NCBI GenBank assembly: GCA_030447525.1
Contig: JAUJOR010000024.1
Coordinates: forward strand, 1 to 63,027
From: Chloroflexota bacterium
GTDB lineage: Bacteria > Chloroflexota > UBA11872 > UBA12225
DNA length: 63,027 bases
Direction: 5' to 3'
Shown here: positions 7,749 through 16,025 of the stretch, piece after piece
Layout of the letters: every line of letters starts with the position of its first letter
Position numbering within the stretch: position 1 is the first letter of the stretch
Notes under the pieces: generated by a model
Told to the model about the DNA's origin: nothing
The model's database searches: none
Seen by the model: the letters and a program-made list of their open reading frames with translations, nothing else
Made by a program: the position numbers and the translations under genes

Positions 7749-8831
7749 ATGGCTGGGGAACAGATAGCCGCGCGGGCATCACTCGGCGCGACTCGCGGTG
7801 TGCGCGCGGCTGCCCCCCCGGATGACCCGGACGCCCCCGCTGGGGTGACGCTGCCGGCCACCGGGGAGCGTCCGGGCGTCCTATCCAAGCGGGTCGTCTT
7901 CGGCTTTGCCGCCGCCGTGCCTGTGATCCTCGGCGCTTACCTCGGCGGCCCCTGGTTCTTGCTCGGCACCGGCCTGCTCGGCTACCTGGGACTACGGGAG
8001 TTCTATGCCCTCTCGGATCGCCCGGGGGCCCGGCTGGTGCAACCCCTGGGGTTCATGTTGGGGGGCGCGCTGCTCCTGGCCAACGGCGGGCGCGATCTCC
8101 TCTGGCACAGCCTGGTGGGCGGGCCCGGCGGCGACCTTTCCGGCGTCCCCGGCGGGGACGTCCTGGGGGTCCTCTTGCGCCCCGACGGCGTGGGGCTGTT
8201 TACCCAGTTCGCCGTCGCCATGGCCATCATCCTCCCCCTCGTCGCCCTCCTGTTCGAGCGGCGTGACCCCCAGGGCCGCCTCGTGGGGTGGGCCCTGACC
8301 CTGGCCGGGACGCTCTACATCGCCTGGCTGCTCAGCCACTTCCAGACCCTCCGCCTGGTGGGTCCTCCGGGGGGCGAAGGCGGGCGGGGCTGGGTTTTCT
8401 ACGTCCTGGCCGGGACGTGGTCCTACGACACCGGGGCATACTTCGTGGGCCGGCGCTTCGGGCGGCACCGGTTCATGACCTGGATCAGCCCGAAAAAGAG
8501 CTGGGAGGGGGCCGCCGGCGGGCTCGTCTGCTGCTTGCTGGCCACGCTCATTGCCCGCGGCCCCGTCCCCGCGTCGGTCGCCCCGCTGGCCCAGCTCACC
8601 GGGTGGGCGCCGCTCCCCATCCCCCTGTGGCACGTCCCCCTCCTGGCCCTGGCCATGTCCCTGGTGGCCCAGCTGGGCGACCTGGCCGAGTCCATGATCA
8701 AGCGGGAATCGGGAGCCAAGGACGCCAGCGACCTCATCCCCGGACACGGCGGGATGCTCGACCGCATGGACTCCCTCCTCTTCACCGTCGTCCTGGTGTA
8801 CTACTACGTCAGGGTGGTCGTCCTCCCCTAG
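7749..8831 (+). CDS. cdsA: phosphatidate cytidylyltransferase
   Basis: CDP-diacylglycerol synthase, an integral membrane enzyme of phospholipid synthesis. The C-terminal signature SMIKRESGAKDASDLIPGHGGMLDRMDS matches the CdsA pattern, preceded by SPKKSWEGAAGG. About eight hydrophobic segments can be seen between residues 40 and 350. ATG at 7749 is preferred to the GTG at 7710 because the 13 residues before it look random; even so the N-terminal 40 residues are a Pro/Ala-rich extension. The 85 bases upstream contain heptad-like repeats (TAGGGAG twice) and a repeated GCATACT. Confidence 0.95.
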   Translation: MAGEQIAARASLGATRGVRAAAPPDDPDAPAGVTLPATGERPGVLSKRVVFGFAAAVPVILGAYLGGPWFLLGTGLLGYLGLREFYALSDRPGARLVQPLGFMLGGALLLANGGRDLLWHSLVGGPGGDLSGVPGGDVLGVLLRPDGVGLFTQFAVAMAIILPLVALLFERRDPQGRLVGWALTLAGTLYIAWLLSHFQTLRLVGPPGGEGGRGWVFYVLAGTWSYDTGAYFVGRRFGRHRFMTWISPKKSWEGAAGGLVCCLLATLIARGPVPASVAPLAQLTGWAPLPIPLWHVPLLALAMSLVAQLGDLAESMIKRESGAKDASDLIPGHGGMLDRMDSLLFTVVLVYYYVRVVVLP

Positions 8832-8867
8832 AGGCTGAGCGTCCGGCCATCGTAGACACACGCCCGC

Positions 8868-8909
8868 TCGAAGGGGGTCGAAGAGGCTCGAAGGGGCTGG
8901 GTATATGCT
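8868..8909 (+). promoter_or_regulatory. three TCGAAG repeats at 10-bp spacing before a TATGCT -10
   Basis: TCGAAG occurs at 8868, 8878 and 8888, exactly one helical turn apart, and TATGCT follows at 8904-8909. The array sits where a -35 and activator site would be, 90 bases upstream of dxr. This may be a separate, regulated promoter for dxr-rseP inside the larger cluster. The regulator is unknown. Confidence 0.35.
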
Positions 8910-9000
8910 CTTAGTGGCCGGAGCAGGGATCGCTACAGTCGCTATCCCGGGGCTGAAGACGTGGCCACCTTGAGGAGTCGATGCAGCGATCTGTAGGGGC

Positions 9001-10233
9001 GTGATGCAGCGAACGCAGGTGGCAATCCTCGGCTCCACCGGCTCCATCGGCCGCCAGGCCCTGGAGGTGGTACGCGAGCAGCCGGGGCGCTTCGAGGTGG
9101 TGGCCCTGGCGGCCGGCCGCAGCGTCCCCTTACTCGCCGATCAGGCGGCTGAGTTCCGCCCCCAGGTGGTCTGCCTCACGGCGCCCTCCATGCCACCAGG
9201 CGGCCCCGAGGACGCGCCCTACCCACAAGGCGCACCCGGTGCCGGCGAGGCCCTCGCCCGCCTGCAGGGGGGGCCATGGGACTTCCTCCGCGGCGAGGAC
9301 GCGTTGACCACGCTGGCCACCCTCGCCGCGGCCGACGTCGTCCTGGTGGCGACCTCCGGCCGGGTGGCCATGCCGGCGACGCTCGCGGCTGCCCGCGCCG
9401 GGAAGGACGTTGCCCTGGCCAACAAAGAGAGCCTGGTCATCGCCGGGGAGCTGGTCACCACGGCCGCCCGACGCAGCGGGGCGCGCCTTTTTCCGGTGGA
9501 CAGCGAGCATAGCGCCCTGTGGCAGTGCCTTAGCGGCGAGCCCCCAGGGGCGGTGCGGCGGATGATCCTGACCGCCTCCGGCGGGCCCTTCCGTGCCTGG
9601 TCGCTGGAGAGGATGGCCGGCGTCGACGTCACCCAGGCCCTTGCACACCCCACCTGGCGCATGGGACCGAAGATCACGGTGGACTCGGCCACCTTGATGA
9701 ACAAGGGCCTGGAGGCGATCGAGGCGCACTGGCTCTTCGACCTCCCACTCCAGCGCCTGGAGGTGGTCGTCCATCCGGAGAGCATCGTGCACTCCCTGGT
9801 GGAGTTCATCGACGGCTCGCTCAAGGCCCAGCTGGGCTGGCCAGACATGAAGCTCCCCATCCAGCTGGCCCTCGCCGGGGGCCAGCGCCTCCCCCGCCCT
9901 GATCCCGAGCAACGTCCCTTTGACCTCGCCTCCCTTGGACGGCTGCACTTCGAGCCCCCGGACACGGCGCGCTTCCCCTGCCTGGGGCTGGCCCTCGGGG
10001 CGGGGAAGGAGGGGGGCACCGCCCCGGCGGTGCTCTGCGCCGCCGACGAGGTGGCCGTGGAACAGTTTCTGCTCGGACGTCTGGCGTTCCTGGACATCGC
10101 CGCCGTCGTCGACCGCACGCTCCAGGCGCTCGGCTCCCAGCCGGTGGTGAGCCTGGAGCAGCTCCTGGAGGTCGATGCCCAGGCGCGGCGCACCGCCAAG
10201 ATGGCGTGTGACGGTATGCTGAAAGTACGATAA
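9001..10233 (+). CDS. dxr: 1-deoxy-D-xylulose 5-phosphate reductoisomerase
   Basis: The committed step of the MEP isoprenoid pathway: DXP to MEP with NADPH. ILGSTGSIGRQALEVV is the NADPH-binding start, ALANKESLVIAGELV and PVDSEHSALWQCL hold the metal and substrate residues, and TASGGPFR and MNKGLEAIEAHWLF complete the family pattern. Length 410 fits, with a Pro/Gly-rich insertion around residues 62-80. The start is GTG at 9001 or ATG at 9004. The stop overlaps the rseP start (TAATG), so translation of rseP is probably coupled. Confidence 0.96.
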   Translation: MMQRTQVAILGSTGSIGRQALEVVREQPGRFEVVALAAGRSVPLLADQAAEFRPQVVCLTAPSMPPGGPEDAPYPQGAPGAGEALARLQGGPWDFLRGEDALTTLATLAAADVVLVATSGRVAMPATLAAARAGKDVALANKESLVIAGELVTTAARRSGARLFPVDSEHSALWQCLSGEPPGAVRRMILTASGGPFRAWSLERMAGVDVTQALAHPTWRMGPKITVDSATLMNKGLEAIEAHWLFDLPLQRLEVVVHPESIVHSLVEFIDGSLKAQLGWPDMKLPIQLALAGGQRLPRPDPEQRPFDLASLGRLHFEPPDTARFPCLGLALGAGKEGGTAPAVLCAADEVAVEQFLLGRLAFLDIAAVVDRTLQALGSQPVVSLEQLLEVDAQARRTAKMACDGMLKVR

Positions 10234-11345
10234 TGCCCGCAGTACAGACGATCCTCACGGTCCTGGCCGTGCTGAGCATGCTCGTCTTCGCCCACCAGCA
10301 GGGGCAGCTGCAAACGGTGCTCACGTTTTTCGGCGTGCTGAGCGTGCTCGTGCTGGCCCACGAGCTGGGGCACTTCGTAGTGGCCAAGCGCGCCGGCATC
10401 AAGGTGCAGGAGTTCGGCTTCGGCATCCCCCCCCGCCTCTTCGGCATCAAGCGAGGCGAGACGGTGTACGCCGTCAACCTCTTGCCCCTGGGGGGCTATG
10501 TGAAGATGCTCGGCGAGAACGATGCGCCGGGCGACCCTCACTCCTTCGCCTCCAAGAGCAAGCGCGTCCGCGCCGGGGTGCTCATCGCCGGGAGCGCGAT
10601 GAATCTCCTCCTCACCCCGCTACTCTTGAGCGCCGCCTTGATGATCGGGGAGCCCGTACCCTGCGACGATTGCAGCCGGGTACAGGTCTACGGCGTGCAG
10701 CCCAACTCCCCCGCCGAGCGTGCCGGCCTGCGCGACGGCGACATCTTCGTCACCCTGGATGGCCGGCCTATCCGCGACACGAACGACGTCCGCCAGGCAG
10801 TGCGCGACGCCGGGGAACGGGAGATCGAGGCCGTCGTCCGGCGGGACGGGGCCCAGGAGACGGTGCGCCTGATCCCCCGACCCAACCCGACGGACGGGCA
10901 GCCGACGATCGGCATCCAGCTGGGCCCGGAGGTAGTCACCGTCCAACGGCCCATCTGGGAGGCCATCCCCCAGGGCGTGCAGCGCACGGGGGAGATGCTG
11001 CGGCTGTTCGTCACCGGCCTAGGCCAGATGATCACCCGGGAGGCCCCGGCGGAGCTGGCCGGCCCGGTGGGCATCGCCCGCATGACCGGGCAAATGGCCC
11101 GTGCCGGTTGGGTCTACCTCCTGCAGTTCACCGCCTTCCTCAGCCTGAACCTGGCCGTGTTCAATATGCTCCCCGTCCCCGGCTTGGACGGCGCGCGGCT
11201 GGCCTTCGTCGTCGTCGAGGGGCTCCGCGGGCGGCGCGTCAACCCGCAGACGGAAGGCGTGATCCACTTTATCGGCCTGATGCTCCTGTTGACCCTGATG
11301 GCCTACGTCTCGGTCAACGACGTACGACGCCTGATCCCCTCGTAA
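10233..11345 (+). CDS. rseP: RIP metalloprotease RseP/site-2 protease
   Basis: Intramembrane zinc protease that typically clears regulatory proteins such as anti-sigma factors or signal-peptide remnants. HELGH at residues 43-47, a PDZ domain around 140-220, and NMLPVPGLDG near 311 (third zinc ligand) are all present. Unusually, the first 22 residues after position 6 are a tandem copy of the active-site helix with HQQGQ (21-25) in place of HELGH, so the protein has an additional N-terminal helix with a dead motif. The start overlaps dxr. Membrane topology would be altered or the extra helix paired within the membrane; its effect is unknown. Confidence 0.95.
   Translation: MPAVQTILTVLAVLSMLVFAHQQGQLQTVLTFFGVLSVLVLAHELGHFVVAKRAGIKVQEFGFGIPPRLFGIKRGETVYAVNLLPLGGYVKMLGENDAPGDPHSFASKSKRVRAGVLIAGSAMNLLLTPLLLSAALMIGEPVPCDDCSRVQVYGVQPNSPAERAGLRDGDIFVTLDGRPIRDTNDVRQAVRDAGEREIEAVVRRDGAQETVRLIPRPNPTDGQPTIGIQLGPEVVTVQRPIWEAIPQGVQRTGEMLRLFVTGLGQMITREAPAELAGPVGIARMTGQMARAGWVYLLQFTAFLSLNLAVFNMLPVPGLDGARLAFVVVEGLRGRRVNPQTEGVIHFIGLMLLLTLMAYVSVNDVRRLIPS
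10248..10379 (+). repeat. 66-bp in-frame tandem duplication within rseP
   Basis: Bases 10248-10313 and 10314-10379 are diverged copies encoding the first transmembrane helix and the zinc motif. The second copy has the catalytic HExxH; in the first copy Glu, Leu and the second His have all become Gln codons (CAG). Confidence 0.85.
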
Positions 11346-11364
11346 TCCCCGCCGGGCGCCCCTC

Positions 11365-11390
11365 GGGCCCTTGGGCCCTTGGGCCCTTGG
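11365..11390. repeat. 9-bp tandem repeat GGGCCCTTG, three copies
   Basis: Three copies of GGGCCCTTG lie 20 bases after the rseP stop, followed by GGATCCTTGG. Because GGGCCC is itself palindromic the array may fold, but there is no T-tract to support calling it a terminator. Confidence 0.7.
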
Positions 11391-11496
11391 ATCCTTGGGG
11401 GGTACGCGTTGCCCCTGCTTGGCGGGGCCGCCCCGGGCGCGGATAGGCCAGTGGTACGGGCCGCCGGGCCACCGCCCAAGGGCAGCAGCCGCCGGT

Positions 11497-11502
11497 TAGA
11501 AT
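11497..11502 (+). promoter_or_regulatory. -10 element TAGAAT directly before mutS
   Basis: TAGAAT ends 9 bases before the mutS ATG, so the transcript would have almost no leader. The context GTTAGAATGC also appears on the minus strand before the HTH gene (39169-39174) and before the Trm112-like gene (27576-27581). No -35 match is visible. Confidence 0.45.
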
Positions 11503-11511
11503 GCCTGCGTC

Positions 11512-14500
11512 ATGGGCGACACGATCGACGAGAGCGCCCCCCGTGGGGGGCCTGCCTCGCCACCTCCCCACCCCACCCCCCGCCTGACGCCGATGCGCCG
11601 GCAGTACCTGGCCCTCAAGGAGCGCCACCCGGATGCCATCCTCTTTTTCCGCCTGGGTGACTTCTACGAGACCTTTGACGAAGACGCCAAGCAGGCGGCG
11701 CGGACGCTGCAGATCACCCTCACCTCACGGGAGATGGGCAAGGGCCTGCGCGTCCCCATGGCCGGGGTACCGCACCACGCCGTAGAGGCCTACATCGCCC
11801 GGCTCATCGCCGCCGGGCATAAGGTGGCCGTCTGCGAGCAGGTAGAGGAGCCGTCTGGACCGGGCCAGTGGCACCCGCCCAACGAGGGCCCCGCCCCTGC
11901 CAAAGGGATGATGGCCCGCGAGGTGATGCGCGTCGTCACGCCGGGCACCGTGGTGGAGCCGCGCATGCTCGAGGCGCGGCGCAACAACTATCTCTGCGCC
12001 CTGGTGGCCGAGTACGCCCCGGACGGGGGGATGCGCTTCGGCCTGGCCCAGGCCGACCTGACCACCGGGGAGTTCGCCGCCACCGAGCTGACGGGGGAAG
12101 AGGCCGCCGCCGAGCTGTCGCGGGAGCTCGATCGCCTGCGCCCGGCGGAGTGCCTCGTGCCGGCCGGCCGGGGCCCAGGTTCGGGAGGGGGTGCCGGAGG
12201 TGCCCGGATGGCGGGCGGGCCGAGCGCTCGCCTTGCCCCAGACGGTAGCGCCCTGCCGGAACAGACAGAGGCCCCCTCGGCCGAGGAGACGGCCGCCGCC
12301 GGGCGCAACGTCACCCCGCTGGACGCCTGGCGCTTCGAGCTGGTCACGGCCCAGGAGGCCCTCTGCCGCCTCTTCGGCGTCACCAGCCTGGCGGGGTTCG
12401 GCTGCGACCGTCTCCCCCTGGCGACGCGGGCCGCCGGGGGGCTCGTGGCATACGTGGAGCAGACCCACCCCCAGCTCCTGGCCCTGCTGGACGGGCTGCA
12501 CACCTACGAGCCGGCGCGCTACGTGCGCCTGGATGGGTTTACCCGGCGCAACCTGGAGATCGTGGAGCGCGCCGCCCCCCCCGGCGCCCCCCGCGTCCCG
12601 GACGCCGGGGGGCGTCCAACGCTCATCTCCGTCATGGACGACACCCGCACGCCGATGGGGGGACGCTTGCTGCGCCGCTGGCTGGGACAGCCACTCCTCG
12701 ACCTGGCCTCTCTCCAGGCGCGCCACGACGTGGTGGAGTGCCTCGTGGGGGACGGCGTGCTGCGCGGGCGCCTGCGCGCCGTGCTGGGGCGGGTAGCCGA
12801 CGTGGAACGGCTGACCAACCGTGTCCGTCAGGGGGCGGCGCAGCCCCGTGATCTGCTGGCCCTGCACACCTCGCTGATGGCATCCGGCGAGCTGGCCCAG
12901 GTGGTGGCCACGCCCGGGGCGGAGACCCTGGGGGCCCCCTGCGGCGACATCGATCCCTGCGCCGACGTCGCCGACCTGATCGCCCGGGCGGTCTACGACG
13001 TGACGGCGGTCGAAGGCAAGCGTCGCGATCTGGCTACCTGGGGAGAAGAGCGCCTCATCCGCCCGGGGTACAGCGAGGCGCTGGACGAGCTGGTGCGCAC
13101 CAGCGCCGAGGCCCGCCAGTGGATCGCCGGCCTGGAGGGGGCCGAGCGGGAGCGCACCGGGATCAAGGGGCTCAAGGTCGGCTTCAACAAGGTGTTCGGC
13201 TACTACCTGCACGTCTCCCACGCCTACAAGGGGGAGGTGCCGCCGCATTACCTCCGCCGCCAGACCCTGGCCGACGGCGAGCGCTACATCACCCCGGAGC
13301 TAAAGGAGTACGAGAACCTCGTCCTCCACGCCCAGGAGCGCATCAGCGAGCTGGAGCGCAGCCTCTTCGCCGATCTCCAGAAGCAGATCGCCACCCGGGC
13401 CGGGCGGCTCCTCGCCACGGGGGCGGCCCTGGCCCAGCTGGACGTCCTGGCCGGCTTCGCCGAAGTGGCCGTACGCCGGGGCTACGTCCGCCCGGAGCTG
13501 GACGAGGGCGAGACGATCGCCATCGAAAGCGGGCGTCACCCTGTGGTGGAGGCCGCCCTGGAAGGGGCCACGGCTCAGGTGGGCCAGCCGGCCGCTTTCG
13601 TGCCCAACGACTGCCGCCTGGACGCCGCAGGGGAGCAGATTGCCGTCATCACCGGCCCCAACATGGCCGGCAAGAGCACGTACTTGCGCTCCGTGGCCCT
13701 CATCGTCCTCCTGGCCCAGGTGGGGAGCTTCGTCCCCGCCGGCGCCGCCCGCATCGGCCTGGTCGACCGCATCTTTACCCGCGTCGGGGCGCAGGACGAC
13801 CTCGCCGCCGGGCAAAGCACCTTCATGGTGGAGATGGTGGAGACGGCCAGCATCCTTCGCCACGCCACCCGGCGCAGCCTGGTCATCCTGGACGAGATTG
13901 GCCGGGGCACCAGCACCTACGACGGCGTGGCCATCGCTCAGGCCGTGGTGGAGTACCTTCACCGGGGGGCGGGAGTGAGCGACGAGGGGGCCGAGGAGGC
14001 GCCCAGGGCGTCGCCGGATGCCCCGGGAGGGCCGCGTACCCTTTTCGCCACGCACTACCACGAGCTGGCCGAGCTGGAACGCGTCCTGCCACGGGTGCGC
14101 AACTACCGCATGGACGTCCTGGAAGAGGGCGACCGGGTGGTCTTCCTCCATCGCGTCGTCCCCGGCAGCGCCGGGCGCAGCTACGGCATCCACGTCGCCC
14201 GCCTGGCCGGCGTCCCGCGCCCGGTGACGCGGCGGGCGGAACAGGTCCTGGCCGCTCTCGAGGCCCGGCGCCAGGGACAGGCGAAACCCGTGCCCGGCGA
14301 CCATACCGCGGGGACCGCGGGGGCCGGTCTCCCGGGTCGAGTCAGCAATGGGGGCGTCAATGGGGGCGTGCCTGGCGGTGTGCCGGCCAGGCCCTCGCGG
14401 CGGAGCGCTCGCAGCGCGGCGGCCCCGGACAGCGCCACCGTCACCACCCTACAGCTCACCTTGTTCGGCCCGTCCGGGTCACACCCGGTAGTAGAAGAGC

Positions 14501-14595
14501 TCAAGGCCCTGGACGTGATGGCCATGACCCCGCTGGCGGCCCTCAACCACCTGGCCCTCCTGGCCGAGCGGGCGCGAAACGGGGCGGGTAGCTGA
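11512..14595 (+). CDS. mutS: DNA mismatch repair protein MutS
   Basis: MutS recognises mispairs and, with MutL, triggers excision. GDFYETF near residue 49 holds the mismatch-contacting Phe-x-Glu; the ATPase has GPNMAGKST near 715, DEIGRGTSTYDG near 794 and TLFATHYHEL near 845. At 1027 residues it is over 100 longer than typical MutS. The excess is three low-complexity blocks: about residues 217-270, a Ser/Glu/Pro/Gly loop (about 819-841) inserted between the Walker B region and the conserved HYHE strand, and a Gly/Pro/Ala linker (about 930-980) with a 12-bp tandem repeat (NGGV). The start is ATG at 11512, close behind its -10. mutL is at 40061, not adjacent. Confidence 0.96.
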   Translation: MGDTIDESAPRGGPASPPPHPTPRLTPMRRQYLALKERHPDAILFFRLGDFYETFDEDAKQAARTLQITLTSREMGKGLRVPMAGVPHHAVEAYIARLIAAGHKVAVCEQVEEPSGPGQWHPPNEGPAPAKGMMAREVMRVVTPGTVVEPRMLEARRNNYLCALVAEYAPDGGMRFGLAQADLTTGEFAATELTGEEAAAELSRELDRLRPAECLVPAGRGPGSGGGAGGARMAGGPSARLAPDGSALPEQTEAPSAEETAAAGRNVTPLDAWRFELVTAQEALCRLFGVTSLAGFGCDRLPLATRAAGGLVAYVEQTHPQLLALLDGLHTYEPARYVRLDGFTRRNLEIVERAAPPGAPRVPDAGGRPTLISVMDDTRTPMGGRLLRRWLGQPLLDLASLQARHDVVECLVGDGVLRGRLRAVLGRVADVERLTNRVRQGAAQPRDLLALHTSLMASGELAQVVATPGAETLGAPCGDIDPCADVADLIARAVYDVTAVEGKRRDLATWGEERLIRPGYSEALDELVRTSAEARQWIAGLEGAERERTGIKGLKVGFNKVFGYYLHVSHAYKGEVPPHYLRRQTLADGERYITPELKEYENLVLHAQERISELERSLFADLQKQIATRAGRLLATGAALAQLDVLAGFAEVAVRRGYVRPELDEGETIAIESGRHPVVEAALEGATAQVGQPAAFVPNDCRLDAAGEQIAVITGPNMAGKSTYLRSVALIVLLAQVGSFVPAGAARIGLVDRIFTRVGAQDDLAAGQSTFMVEMVETASILRHATRRSLVILDEIGRGTSTYDGVAIAQAVVEYLHRGAGVSDEGAEEAPRASPDAPGGPRTLFATHYHELAELERVLPRVRNYRMDVLEEGDRVVFLHRVVPGSAGRSYGIHVARLAGVPRPVTRRAEQVLAALEARRQGQAKPVPGDHTAGTAGAGLPGRVSNGGVNGGVPGGVPARPSRRSARSAAAPDSATVTTLQLTLFGPSGSHPVVEELKALDVMAMTPLAALNHLALLAERARNGAGS

Positions 14596-14808
14596 GCGAA
14601 GGGCCTCCCCACCGAAGGCCCCCCGGGGCTCCCCTCCGACCCCCCTTTGTTGGTAGAGTCGGCTCCAGCGAAGAGAGGGCATCATGGCGGCGAGAGGGTA
14701 GTTCATGGGTCATCACGTCATGTGCGTCGCCCCCACCCTGCGGCTCAGGGCCGGGCGGTGGCAGCGAGTCGTCGGGGGAATGGAGCCCCTGCCCGGGGTA
14801 GGTGTGGC

Positions 14809-15060
14809 GTGCCAGGGATAAACGGTGCCGAAGGCGATGGCCTGTTAGCCGCCCTGGGGCTGCGACGCGGGGAGGCGGCCGAGGTGCTGCACCAACACCT
14901 CATGGCCCGACGCGCTCGCGGCTCGGGGGATACCCCCCGGCTGACCGAGCCGGCCACATCGGCTGAGTTACTGCACGTCCTGCGGCAGTACGCCGCGCGC
15001 AAGGCCGCCTTCGGCGAGCTCCTCCGGCAAGGCAAGCTGCCCCCTCGGCCCAACGACTAA
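14809..15060 (+). CDS. hypothetical small helical protein
   Basis: About 83 residues, not recognised. The segment LLAALGLRRGEAAEVLHQHLMARR and SAELLHVLRQYAARKAAFGELLRQGKLPPRPND look like amphipathic helices, and third codon positions are strongly G/C as in neighbouring genes, which argues that this is real. The open frame extends to 14647 but the upstream part is Arg/Gly/Pro-rich and unconvincing, so GTG at 14809 is a guess. It lies between mutS and a response regulator. Confidence 0.45.
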   Translation: MPGINGAEGDGLLAALGLRRGEAAEVLHQHLMARRARGSGDTPRLTEPATSAELLHVLRQYAARKAAFGELLRQGKLPPRPND

Positions 15061-15473
15061 ACCACAGCCAGGGCGGCGCCCGGTCACCCCTTCGCACGGC
15101 TCAGGGCAAGCGCTGGGCCGAGCCTGGGCCAGCCGCGCGAGGACACGTCCGGCGGCGCCCACGAGGGCGCACGCACCCTCGGCCCGGCCGGCCGGGGACG
15201 CCGAGGCCTGACTCCCCCTGGCCCTGGGGGCTCACGCGCGCGACGCGGACAACCGTCAGCCGCCGGTCGTAGCGCGCCGGCCGGCCGGCGCGTCGAATGG
15301 CATCCAGCGTGACGTCCTGCCTGGCGTGGTCGGTGATCGGACTGTACCTGTAAGTCATGGGGAGCGGGGGAGACGCGCGCCCCCCGAGCCGGCGAAGCCA
15401 TCGGAGCGCCGCTACCGACGCCGGGGGCTATGATTAGAGAAGGCGGAGCGCGGGGGGCCCAGGAGGTATATCC
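15061..15473. other. intergenic region; one weak minus-strand ORF candidate, possible -10
   Basis: No recognised gene. A minus-strand frame from 15358 to 15101 (85 codons, starting MTYRYSPITDHARQDV) has G/C-rich third positions in its first half but no ribosome binding site and no family resemblance. TATGAT at 15429-15434 could be the -10 of the response regulator gene, giving a leader of about 33 bases with AGGAGG. Confidence 0.3.
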
Positions 15474-15920
15474 GTGGACGAGGGTCGGGTGAACGGGGGC
15501 CGCCTCGGCGAGGGCGGGGGAGAGGTGGATTGGCTGGGCCCGGGAGACCACAATGGGCGTCGCGTCCTGGTCATCGAGGACGACCCCCACATTACCGACC
15601 TCCTCTCAGACGTCCTGGCCGGGGACGGCTATACCGTCACATCGGCCGACTCCGTCCTCGGCGCGTCCACCTTGATCCGGCGCTTCCGGCCCTGCGCTAT
15701 CGTCCTCGACCTCGGCCTGCCCTACCGCTCCGGCGCTTCCTTGCTCTCCGACCTGAAAGCCGACCCCGAGACGGCGCAGATCCCAGTCATCGTCGTCTCG
15801 GCGCTGCCGGAGACCCTCACCGCCGAGCGGCGGGCGCTGGCCGCTCGGGTGCTGGCCAAGCCGATCAGTATCCGTGACCTCCTGCGGGCCGTCCATGACG
15901 CCTGCCCTCCGGTGAACTGA
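15474..15920 (+). CDS. stand-alone response regulator receiver domain
   Basis: A CheY-like receiver without an output domain. VLVIEDDP supplies the acidic pocket, the Asp in VLDLGLPYRSG (near residue 80) the phosphorylation site, the Ser of VVSAL the switch residue and the Lys of LAKPI the conserved lysine. GTG at 15474 is chosen because AGGAGGT lies at ideal spacing; the first 28 residues are a Gly-rich extension before the fold. No histidine kinase is in the window, so its partner is unknown. Confidence 0.88.
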   Translation: MDEGRVNGGRLGEGGGEVDWLGPGDHNGRRVLVIEDDPHITDLLSDVLAGDGYTVTSADSVLGASTLIRRFRPCAIVLDLGLPYRSGASLLSDLKADPETAQIPVIVVSALPETLTAERRALAARVLAKPISIRDLLRAVHDACPPVN

Positions 15921-16025
15921 CTTCCCCTCTGCGGGGCACCCTCGTCTGGGGCTCGACTGGGGCCGCCGACCGCCGACCGTGGGCTCAGAGGTCAAGAAGA
16001 CGTGTCAGGCACGGGGGAGGCCCCC

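Noticed and set aside
11725..13248. Long minus-strand open frame (507 codons) opposite mutS
   Set aside because: It mirrors the high-GC codon pattern of mutS on the other strand and has no family features; mutS motifs prove the plus strand is coding.
13119..14591. Plus-strand 490-codon frame overlapping the mutS 3' half
   Set aside because: Arg/Gly/Pro-rich shadow in another frame of mutS; no motif, no ribosome binding site.
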